Positions 6,222 to 10,568 of a DNA stretch of 10,568 nucleotides are shown piece after piece. Source of the DNA: Candidatus Peregrinibacteria bacterium (GTDB lineage Bacteria; Patescibacteriota; Gracilibacteria; UBA1369; LOWO2-01-FULL-3); assembly GCA_003566255.1 (NCBI GenBank), contig PXEC01000023.1, positions 1 through 10,568 on the forward strand, read 5' to 3'. Position 1 is the first letter of the stretch, and each line of letters opens with the position of its first letter. The notes beneath the pieces were generated by a model. The model did not search any database and was not told the origin of the DNA. It saw only the letters and a program-made list of their open reading frames with translations. The position numbers and the translations under genes were made by a program.

Positions 6222-6554
6222 ACGGCTGTGCTATGTGGTTTCCCAAGTTAACAAACAAGACTTGCAGTAAGAGAGCGTGTAAAGCAAAGGCGTCTCAGAA
6301 AGTTACGTTTCCATGAAAGTGCGGAAAATGAATGATTTCCTGAAAAGAGCCTTTTCAGGAAGCAGAGCCGTTCACATGTGAACGGCGTCCCCTGCAACCC
6401 GCCTTTGGCGGGTGAAAGGGGGCTTCGCTCCAGCCTTGAAGGAAATCATTCGTTCTCCGCACTTCCCAAAAATAACACCGCGTCCTTGCGAATACGCTCT
6501 TTTACTGCATGCATAAGCATGGCCTTTTGGAGACCACATAGCACAGCCGTTTTT
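6222..6554 (+). ncRNA. Candidate independent structured RNA of about 330 nt, class unrecognised
   Basis: No convincing protein is encoded here, but the stretch folds strongly. Outer helix: 6222-6243 pairs with 6529-6550 (22 bp, one G-U). Second helix: 6263-6278 pairs with 6494-6509 (16 bp, one G-U). They are separated by a symmetric 19/19-nt internal loop. Third helix: 6317-6340 pairs with 6441-6464 (24 positions with one A-C mismatch and one G-U). Inside this are hairpins 6341-6347/6351-6357, the perfect palindrome 6367-6386, and 6387-6393/6417-6423 enclosing 6397-6403/6407-6413. Five T residues (6550-6554) follow the outer helix, as at an intrinsic terminator on the plus strand. A -10-like TATTAA at 6213-6218 lies just upstream, without a clear -35. 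I see no RNase P CR-I/CR-V motifs, no tRNA-like ends as in tmRNA, and no SRP helix-8 pattern. Standard 6S RNA is much shorter. Confidence 0.65.
6533..6554 (+). terminator. 3' arm of the outer helix plus U-tract: likely intrinsic terminator
   Basis: The 18 bases 6533-6550 are the exact reverse complement of 6222-6239, and five T residues (6550-6554) follow. The stem is closed only by long-range pairing across the whole RNA, so this is an unusual terminator geometry, though seen in other structured RNAs whose ends pair. It would also separate the RNA from rpmH, which has its own promoter 50 bases further on. Confidence 0.5.
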
Positions 6555-6605
6555 AGCTTAATAAAAATTTGGAAACTTTTTACTTTGCAAAAAACAAAAG
6601 TCCAT

Positions 6606-6634
6606 TTGACTTAAACAACTTAAAACTATACTAT
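6606..6634 (+). promoter_or_regulatory. Promoter of the rpmH-rnpA-yidC operon
   Basis: TTGACT (-35, 6606-6611; 5 of 6) is followed by two overlapping -10 candidates: TATACT at 6627-6632 (5 of 6, 15-base spacer) and TACTAT at 6629-6634 (4 of 6, 17-base spacer). The rpmH start is about 25 bases downstream. The same TTGACT...TATACT pair recurs before the tRNA-Glu gene, which suggests a strong housekeeping promoter type. Confidence 0.7.
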
Positions 6635-6658
6635 CGCCAAGCATAAAATTTTTACATC

Positions 6659-6787
6659 ATGTTAGGAAAACTTAAAAAACGCAAAAGGCTAAAAACTCAC
6701 GGGTTCAGAAGAAGAAGCTCTTCCGTCCTCAAAAACAGAAGAACCAAAGGAAGAAAGCAACTAACTGTTTCCGTGCATTCGAAATGA
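6659..6787 (+). CDS. rpmH: Ribosomal protein bL34 (42 aa)
   Basis: This is a 42-residue, highly basic protein of the large ribosomal subunit. The L34 core is clear: K-K-R-K-R-L-K-T-H-G-F-R-R-R-S, then V-L-K-N-R-R-T-K-G-R-K-Q-L-T-V-S. The N-terminus differs from the common form because the usual K-R-T-Y-Q-P-S is replaced by M-L-G-K-L. The start at 6659 was chosen because it is the first ATG after the promoter and gives the family length. The TGA stop overlaps the rnpA start by four bases (ATGA). The order rpmH-rnpA-yidC-khpB is the widely conserved bacterial one, which confirms the call. Confidence 0.95.
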   Translation: MLGKLKKRKRLKTHGFRRRSSSVLKNRRTKGRKQLTVSVHSK

Positions 6788-7140
6788 TAAGCACAAAATC
6801 AAGAGTTCCCAGACAACTCATCGCTTACATACTCAAGAAAGGGAACTCCTATAAAAGTCCCCTTTTCTTAGTTCGTTACGTAAAAAACGACAAGCATTTT
6901 TCAAGATATCGTGCTATCATCAGCAAGAAATTGCTCCGCGGCGCAGTCGAGCGCAACAAACTAAGAAGACAAATATACGAGATCATAAGGACAAAGGATC
7001 CGGGAGAAACAAGCAACCCTCAAGACATTATTCTGATCCCCAAAAAAAATGTCCTAACGAGAACATTCCAACAAATCGAGGAAGACATAACAAAAAACAT
7101 AATAAACAGACCTCATGACCAAAGTGAACAGACTAAATAA
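6784..7140 (+). CDS. rnpA: Ribonuclease P protein component
   Basis: This 118-residue basic protein assists the RNase P RNA in removing 5' leaders from pre-tRNAs. The central signature is present as I-I-S-K-K-L-L-R-G-A-V-E-R-N-K-L-R-R-Q-I at about residues 45-64, corresponding to the family's 'RNxxKRxxRE' helix. It is preceded by F-L-V-R-Y-V and followed by D-I-I-L-I-P-K-K. The C-terminal 20 residues are polar and non-conserved. The gene overlaps rpmH by 4 bases and yidC by 26 bases. The long overlap with yidC is notable but each start fits its family. The RNA partner (rnpB) was not recognised in this window. Confidence 0.92.
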   Translation: MISTKSRVPRQLIAYILKKGNSYKSPLFLVRYVKNDKHFSRYRAIISKKLLRGAVERNKLRRQIYEIIRTKDPGETSNPQDIILIPKKNVLTRTFQQIEEDITKNIINRPHDQSEQTK

Positions 7141-8365
7141 TATTCTCAAAAACACACTCATCTTCCTGGCGATTTTCTTGGTAATAAATTACCTGCTACA
7201 AAGTTGCTACGGACCGGAAGACGAGGCGGTGTACGAAACGGGAAACATCGCCCTCTCAACAACAAAAACCGAATACAGCAGATACCAGACGGTAACACTT
7301 CAAATAAGAAACAACAGCCCCGAAGCAATAACGATCCCGGACGAGTGCCCCGCTGAGCCTCTGAACGTTTACAGATATGAAGCCGCCGAATGGGTACAAA
7401 GAAGCGTATCCCCCGAACTAACGTGCGAAGAAACGGCAGATATAATCCTTCAACCCGGACAAGAAATACTGATCCCCTACGATAACTGGAATTACGCGCT
7501 TTTCTCCGACATGGGAAGGTTCCGAATAGAATTCCCCATAACAATTGACGATGAAGAAAAAATCTACACGTCAAACGAATTCAGAATAGTAAAAGAAGGG
7601 CTCATAAGACAAATCGCAGTGGGACTGTTTTACCGCCCGATATACAACGCTTTGATTTTCCTGGCATACGTAGTCCCAAAAAATGATCTTGGGCTGGCCA
7701 TAATACTTTTGACGATCATCATAAGAACAATCCTTCTTATTCCGTCTCACAAAGCGATGAAATCCCAAAAAAGAATGAGGGACATCCAACCAAAACTGGA
7801 TAAAATAAAAGAAAAATACAAAGGAGATCAGCAAAAAATAGCGATGGAGACGATGGCGATCTGGAAAGAAGCAAAAATAAATCCTCTGGGAAGCTGTCTT
7901 CCTCTACTGATGCAACTTCCCTTCTTGATAGCGCTGTTCTATGTGATCCAAACTGGCCTCAACCCGGACAAAGCCTATCTTCTCTATGCCGAATACTCAA
8001 CCTTCAGAATACAAGACATTGACATACATTTCTTCGGGATAATGAATTTGATGAGAAACAATCTATATGTGCTTCCACTCGTCGTCGGAGGTCTCCAGTT
8101 CATCCAGATGTATATGATGATGGGAAAAAGCGCAAACAAAAAATCCAAAGAAGGAAAACCGAACGAAATGGCCATGGCTCAAAACATAATGCTGTATGTA
8201 ATGCCCGTCATGATAGCGGTATTCACGGCTTCTCTACCGGCCGGAGTTGGTCTATACTGGGGAACGTCAACGCTTTACGGAATAATTCAACAATATTTTA
8301 TAAACAAAGGAGGCAGCAGCGAACCGGAAGAGCCAAAGGTAAGAGTCATCCCCTCAAAATCCTAA
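7115..8365 (+). CDS. yidC: YidC/Oxa1 family membrane protein insertase with an unusual outside domain
   Basis: This 416-residue protein inserts proteins into the cytoplasmic membrane, alone or with SecYEG. Residues 12-30 form an N-terminal hydrophobic segment ending L-Q-S-C31, which could be a lipobox. Residues 32-160 form an outside beta-rich domain (A-L-S-T-T-K-T-E-Y-S, T-L-Q-I-R-N-N-S) with C78 and C104, which may form a disulfide. It looks Ig-like rather than like the large beta-supersandwich of proteobacterial YidC. The conserved insertase core follows: F-Y-R-P-I-Y-N-A-L at 172-180, a helix with the groove arginine R204 in I-I-I-R, the basic cytosolic hairpin Q-P-K-L-D-K-I-K-E-K-Y-K-G-D, N-P-L-G-S-C-L-P-L-L-M-Q-L-P-F at 256-270, then membrane segments at about 317-338 and 355-395 including L-P-A-G-V-G-L-Y-W. 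The start was chosen because no hydrophobic segment would be lost. It lies in the rpmH-rnpA-yidC-khpB operon. Confidence 0.93.
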   Translation: MTKVNRLNNILKNTLIFLAIFLVINYLLQSCYGPEDEAVYETGNIALSTTKTEYSRYQTVTLQIRNNSPEAITIPDECPAEPLNVYRYEAAEWVQRSVSPELTCEETADIILQPGQEILIPYDNWNYALFSDMGRFRIEFPITIDDEEKIYTSNEFRIVKEGLIRQIAVGLFYRPIYNALIFLAYVVPKNDLGLAIILLTIIIRTILLIPSHKAMKSQKRMRDIQPKLDKIKEKYKGDQQKIAMETMAIWKEAKINPLGSCLPLLMQLPFLIALFYVIQTGLNPDKAYLLYAEYSTFRIQDIDIHFFGIMNLMRNNLYVLPLVVGGLQFIQMYMMMGKSANKKSKEGKPNEMAMAQNIMLYVMPVMIAVFTASLPAGVGLYWGTSTLYGIIQQYFINKGGSSEPEEPKVRVIPSKS

Positions 8366-8383
8366 ACCCCTAACCTTAAAATC

Positions 8384-8845
8384 ATGGACATTGAAGAAAT
8401 TTTGAAGGAAACATTGGAAAATTTGCTAAAAATGCTTGGAGCGGATTACAAAAAAATAAGCGTCGAAGAAGATGAAAAGGACAATTATTCCATAAACATC
8501 GAGACAGACAGCGCAAGCATACTGATTGGATACCACGGAGAAAACATACAAGCGTTACAACACCTGCTCAAAGTCCTCAGCTGGAAAAAAACAAACAATG
8601 AAAATTTCAACATAATGCTGGACATTGACGACTACAGAAAAAGACAAGAGGAAAATGTAATAAATTTGACACAAAGAAAAATAGAGACAGCAAGAAAAAC
8701 GGGGCAACCTCAGTCATTGCCACCCATGTCCCCCTACTTCAGAAGGAAAATACATATGCACTGCATGGGTGTCGGATTTGATGACATAGAAACCCTGAGC
8801 AGAGGAGAAGGTGACAAAAGATACGTAATAATAAAACTTAAATAA
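8384..8845 (+). CDS. khpB: KH-R3H RNA-binding protein (KhpB/Jag family)
   Basis: This is a 153-residue cytosolic RNA-binding protein. Residues 35-82 form a KH domain with the GxxG loop G49-Y-H-G52 in I-L-I-G-Y-H-G-E-N-I-Q-A-L-Q-H-L-L. Residues 84-153 form an R3H domain, with the R-x-x-x-H motif at R120-H124 in F-R-R-K-I-H and a closing R-Y-V-I-I-K-L. The separate N-terminal Jag-N domain of many Firmicutes proteins is absent and the protein starts directly with a short helix. KhpB/Jag proteins bind many RNAs and affect cell elongation or division, and they nearly always follow yidC, as here (18-base gap). The stop shares one base with the next ATG (TAATG), so translation is probably coupled. 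Confidence 0.92.
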   Translation: MDIEEILKETLENLLKMLGADYKKISVEEDEKDNYSINIETDSASILIGYHGENIQALQHLLKVLSWKKTNNENFNIMLDIDDYRKRQEENVINLTQRKIETARKTGQPQSLPPMSPYFRRKIHMHCMGVGFDDIETLSRGEGDKRYVIIKLK

Positions 8846-9921
8846 TGAAAATACGGCTATTACTGATCATCGCAATAATTTTCGCGGGATACGCGACAAT
8901 CGATAAAAATCTTGCAAAGGCGGAGGAAGAAACCACACCGCAGCCATTTTATGATGTAAACAAAGGAGACACTTATTATGTAGCCATAAGTAAACTCAGG
9001 GAATGGGATATAATAGAGGGTTACGCGGATGGCACTTTCAAGCCGGAGAGAAGTATAAACCGCGCGGAAGCCCTCAAAATGATAACACTTTCAACGGGGG
9101 TGTTTACTGAGGAAGAAATGGAAGGTGAGGAAGAAGAAGAAATCGAAGAAAATGATGAAAATGATGAAAAAGAAGAGATCGATGAGAATGATGAAATCGA
9201 TGAAATCGAAGAAAACAATGAAAATGAAGAAATCGATGAAAATGACGAGATCGATGAAACAAAACCTTTTCCCGATACTCCGCTTGGAGAGTGGTACACA
9301 AAATATCTGATAGCAGCCAAAGATCTTGGAATAATCCACGGACACCCCGACGGAACCTTCAGACCTTCCAATGAAATAAACCTGGCGGAAACATTAAAAA
9401 TACTTTTCGAATCAATCCAAACTCAAAAAGAATTGGACCTGGAAAGCACAAAAGAATACCTCTATGAAGACACACCGCCCGATGAATGGTTCACCATATA
9501 CACGTCTTACGCGGGAGCAAAAGGGATCATAAACATTTATTCCAACAACACAGTCGCCCCCGCGCAAAAAATGTCCAGAGGATATTTGGCAGAAGTGATG
9601 TACCGATCAATAATGTCCCAAGAAGGATATGGATTCGGAAAGGCGACGTGGTACGGACAAGTCTTCCACGGACGAACAACCGCATCGGGAGAGCCTTTTG
9701 ACAAAAATGAACTCACGGCGGCACATAAGCATCTTCCGTTTAACACAATTGTTGAAGTAAAAAACTTGGCGAACGGAGAATCCGTGGAAGTCAGAATTAC
9801 GGATCGCGGACCTTACGGTCCGGGCAGAGTCATTGACTTATCATCGGAAGCTTTCTCAAGAATTGCGTCCTTGGGAGCGGGTGTGATAAACGTACAATAT
9901 AAAATTGTCCATCATCCATAA
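8845..9921 (+). CDS. Secreted SLH-domain and RlpA-like cell-wall protein
   Basis: This is a 358-residue exported protein. The signal peptide is about residues 1-26 (hydrophobic core L-L-L-I-I-A-I-I-F-A-G, likely cleavage A-K-A|E). Three SLH-type repeats follow: about 34-82 (F-Y-D-V, I-I-E-G-Y-A-D-G-T-F-K-P, I-N-R-A-E-A), 143-190 (F-P-D-T, I-I-H-G-H-P-D-G-T-F-R-P) and a more divergent one at 206-257. They would bind cell-wall polymer. Between the first two is a 50-residue acidic stretch (89-138) of E, D, N and I. Residues 262-356 form an RlpA-like double-psi beta barrel: A-T-W-Y-G, T-A-S-G-E-P-F, L-T-A-A-H-K-H-L-P-F, R-I-T-D-R-G-P-Y, G-R-V-I-D-L-S. The Glu, His and Asp reported as important in RlpA lytic transglycosylase have counterparts here, so it may cut peptidoglycan. 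The link to khpB and an FtsL-like gene suggests a role at the division site. Lytic activity is inferred. Confidence 0.88.
   Translation: MKIRLLLIIAIIFAGYATIDKNLAKAEEETTPQPFYDVNKGDTYYVAISKLREWDIIEGYADGTFKPERSINRAEALKMITLSTGVFTEEEMEGEEEEEIEENDENDEKEEIDENDEIDEIEENNENEEIDENDEIDETKPFPDTPLGEWYTKYLIAAKDLGIIHGHPDGTFRPSNEINLAETLKILFESIQTQKELDLESTKEYLYEDTPPDEWFTIYTSYAGAKGIINIYSNNTVAPAQKMSRGYLAEVMYRSIMSQEGYGFGKATWYGQVFHGRTTASGEPFDKNELTAAHKHLPFNTIVEVKNLANGESVEVRITDRGPYGPGRVIDLSSEAFSRIASLGAGVINVQYKIVHHP
9115..9258 (+). repeat. Degenerate tandem repeats encoding the acidic E/D/N/I linker
   Basis: The DNA is built from short GATGAA, GAAATC and AATGAT units, A/G-rich on the plus strand. The longest repeat encodes E-E-I-D-E-N-D-E-I-D-E twice, at 9172-9204 and 9226-9258, with starts 54 bases apart and only synonymous differences between the copies. 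Such tracts change length by slippage, so the linker between the first two SLH repeats may vary between strains. Confidence 0.8.
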
Positions 9922-9924
9922 AAT

Positions 9925-10245
9925 ATGAGCGGGAAAAAATACAAAACACGCTTGAGTACGGAAACAAACAAAACCATTAAATCTTTGATGGTGACTTTGG
10001 CGGCAATGATAGTTGTATTGATGATAGCATTCATGGGCACACTCAGCGAAAATGCTGAAAAAGGCTACACCCTTGAACAACAAAAATTGAAAAATGATCA
10101 TCTCAAATCCGAAAATGCAGTGATAACAAGGCAAGTCGGTACATCCGCGGCCTTTTCCGGGATTCAGGAAAATTCGAAAATAGATAATATGGAAGAACTT
10201 GAAGCAAAAACTTACATAACAAGAGAAGATAACAAAGTAAGATAA
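9925..10245 (+). CDS. Small single-pass membrane protein, FtsL/DivIC-like
   Basis: This is a 106-residue protein with a basic cytosolic N-terminus (K-K-Y-K-T-R), one membrane helix at about 18-39 (S-L-M-V-T-L-A-A-M-I-V-V-L-M-I-A-F-M), and a short outside helix with heptad-like spacing (Y-T-L-E-Q-Q-K-L-K-N-D-H-L-K-S-E-N) at about 48-64. A polar tail follows. This layout and size are those of the FtsL/FtsB/DivIC division proteins, which pair through the outside coiled coil. No sequence motif proves it, because the family has little conservation. It lies three bases after the SLH-RlpA gene and ends shortly before the tRNA promoter. Any small bitopic membrane protein would look similar. Confidence 0.5.
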   Translation: MSGKKYKTRLSTETNKTIKSLMVTLAAMIVVLMIAFMGTLSENAEKGYTLEQQKLKNDHLKSENAVITRQVGTSAAFSGIQENSKIDNMEELEAKTYITREDNKVR

Positions 10246-10246
10246 T

Positions 10247-10274
10247 TTGACTTTGGGAAAGTAATCCTTATACT
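10247..10274 (+). promoter_or_regulatory. Promoter of the tRNA-Glu gene
   Basis: TTGACT (10247-10252) and TATACT (10269-10274), each 5 of 6 to consensus, are separated by 16 bases. The -35 box starts just after the stop codon of the preceding gene. The tRNA begins 33 bases beyond the -10 box, leaving room for a leader of about 25 bases to be removed by RNase P. Confidence 0.75.
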
Positions 10275-10307
10275 TATGCCTGATATTTTTGATAAATTTG
10301 ACAACAA

Positions 10308-10382
10308 GGGGCCATCGTCTAGTGGTTAGGACATCAGGTTTTCATCCTGAAAACAGGGGTTCGATTCCCCTTGGCCCTACCA
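10308..10382 (+). tRNA. tRNA-Glu (anticodon UUC), CCA encoded
   Basis: The full cloverleaf can be drawn. The acceptor stem is GGGGCCA (10308-10314) with TGGCCCT (10372-10378), the first pair being G-U. The D arm contains the TAGTGGTTAGGA core. The anticodon stem TCAGG/CCTGA encloses TTTTCAT, giving anticodon TTC. The T arm is AGGGG-TTCGATT-CCCCT (10355-10371). The discriminator A79 and CCA at 10380-10382 are encoded. UUC reads the GAA and GAG codons, the most common acidic codons in the neighbouring genes. Confidence 0.97.
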
Positions 10383-10391
10383 AAAAAATCT

Positions 10392-10568
10392 TTATTTTAC
10401 CTGTTCAACTTGCAAGTCTTTATCATCGCCTCCCGGAACGTAAGAAACCGATATCTCAACATCTCCACCATCAACGTCTCTAACGCAAACAGAGAAACGA
10501 GTACCAACCTCATGAGATTTGGTAATGGTTGAATCCCTTCCACTTAAAGAAATTCTATCATAAACAAC
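10392..10568 (-). CDS. 3' end of an unrecognised protein gene (partial)
   Basis: An open frame enters from the right edge on the minus strand and ends in TAA at 10392-10394, giving 58 C-terminal residues. They are strand-rich and polar (I-S-L-S-G-R-D-S-T-I-T, G-T-R-F-S-V-C-V-R-D-V-D-G-G-D-V-E-I-S-V-S-Y-V-P-G-G) and look like the end of a secreted or surface beta-sandwich domain, but the family is not recognisable. Codons here prefer T at the third position (GTT, TCT, GGT, GAT), unlike the plus-strand genes, which prefer A or C. The stop lies only nine bases from the 3' end of the convergent tRNA gene, with no clear terminator between them. Confidence 0.65.
   Translation of the reverse strand, partial: VVYDRISLSGRDSTITKSHEVGTRFSVCVRDVDGGDVEISVSYVPGGDDKDLQVEQVK

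Noticed and set aside
6222..6554. RNase P RNA, tmRNA or SRP RNA as the identity of the structured RNA
   Set aside because: The size fits RNase P RNA and rnpA is nearby, but I find no GAGGAAAGTCC-like or ACAGAA...CCGGCTTA-like segments. The ends carry no tRNA-like T arm, and no GGTCAGG/AGCAGCC helix-8 pairing is present (GGAAGCAGAGCC at 6358-6369 is only a partial resemblance).
6222..6554. Miniature inverted-repeat mobile element
   Set aside because: The ends are inverted repeats, but I see no clear target-site duplication, the loop strands are not decayed complements, the outer helices vary by G-U wobbles, and a U-tract follows only one end. It is not fully excluded without a genome-wide copy count.
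6378..6614. 78-aa plus-strand frame within the structured region
   Set aside because: Its composition and the fact that it runs across hairpins and the terminator U-tract argue against coding. There is no recognisable domain.
9021..9371. Serine/phenylalanine-rich minus-strand frames opposite the SLH gene
   Set aside because: They are the antisense of the GAA/GAT repeats that encode the acidic linker, giving S-S-F repeats with no independent support.
10289..10483. 64-aa frame over the tRNA
   Set aside because: It runs straight through the tRNA-Glu cloverleaf and into the minus-strand gene.
1..10568. CRISPR array, insertion sequence, prophage or toxin-antitoxin genes
   Set aside because: No spaced direct repeats, transposase, integrase or recognisable toxin-antitoxin pair were found on either strand.

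Overview
The window looks like ordinary chromosomal DNA from a small-genome bacterium of the Candidate Phyla Radiation (Patescibacteria) type. The reasons are: AT-rich coding with A-rich plus-strand genes; very tight packing with 1-26 base overlaps; short zinc-ribbon and lipoprotein genes of no known family; an acetate-fermentation cassette (pta/ackA); a membrane-anchored degenerate PP2C plus beta-propeller protein; and an SLH plus RlpA surface protein. UGA acts as a stop (glutamyl-tRNA synthetase, the 98-aa protein and rpmH all end in TGA, two of them in ATGA overlaps), which argues against the Gracilibacteria/Absconditabacteria code. The phylum cannot be fixed from this window.

Layout. (1) Bases 3-1408, plus strand: the 3' end of gltX, a four-cysteine zinc-ribbon protein, a small lipoprotein and a PHP-domain hydrolase, all overlapping. 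(2) Bases 1402-4082, plus strand: a promoter (TTGCTA-17-TATAAT) that starts at the end of the PHP gene, then phosphate acetyltransferase, an EF-Tu-domain-2-like small protein with an unusual basic N-tail, and acetate kinase. Pta and AckA together convert acetyl-CoA to acetate with ATP formation. (3) Bases 4109-6118, minus strand: a 669-aa protein with a degenerate PP2C-like domain, one membrane helix, a helical stalk and a C-terminal propeller-like domain, with its own promoter at 6145-6173. (4) Bases 6222-6554: no protein, but a GC-richer, strongly foldable stretch that I read as an independent structured RNA of about 330 nt. Its 5' and 3' ends pair over 22 bp, further long helices lie inside, and it ends in a U-tract. 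I could not match it to RNase P RNA, tmRNA, SRP RNA or standard 6S RNA, and it is the most interesting object here. (5) Bases 6606-10245, plus strand: a promoter and the classic rpmH-rnpA-yidC-khpB(jag) cluster, followed without a break by an SLH/RlpA cell-wall protein and a one-helix FtsL/DivIC-like protein. The dnaA gene that often precedes rpmH is not seen in this window. (6) Bases 10247-10382: a promoter and tRNA-Glu(UUC) with encoded CCA. (7) Bases 10392-10568, minus strand: the 3' end of an unrecognised gene that converges on the tRNA.

Functional themes: charging and making tRNA (gltX, rnpA, tRNA-Glu), ribosome and membrane-protein biogenesis (rpmH, yidC, khpB), energy conservation (pta, ackA), and cell-envelope/division functions (SLH-RlpA, FtsL-like, PP2C-propeller).
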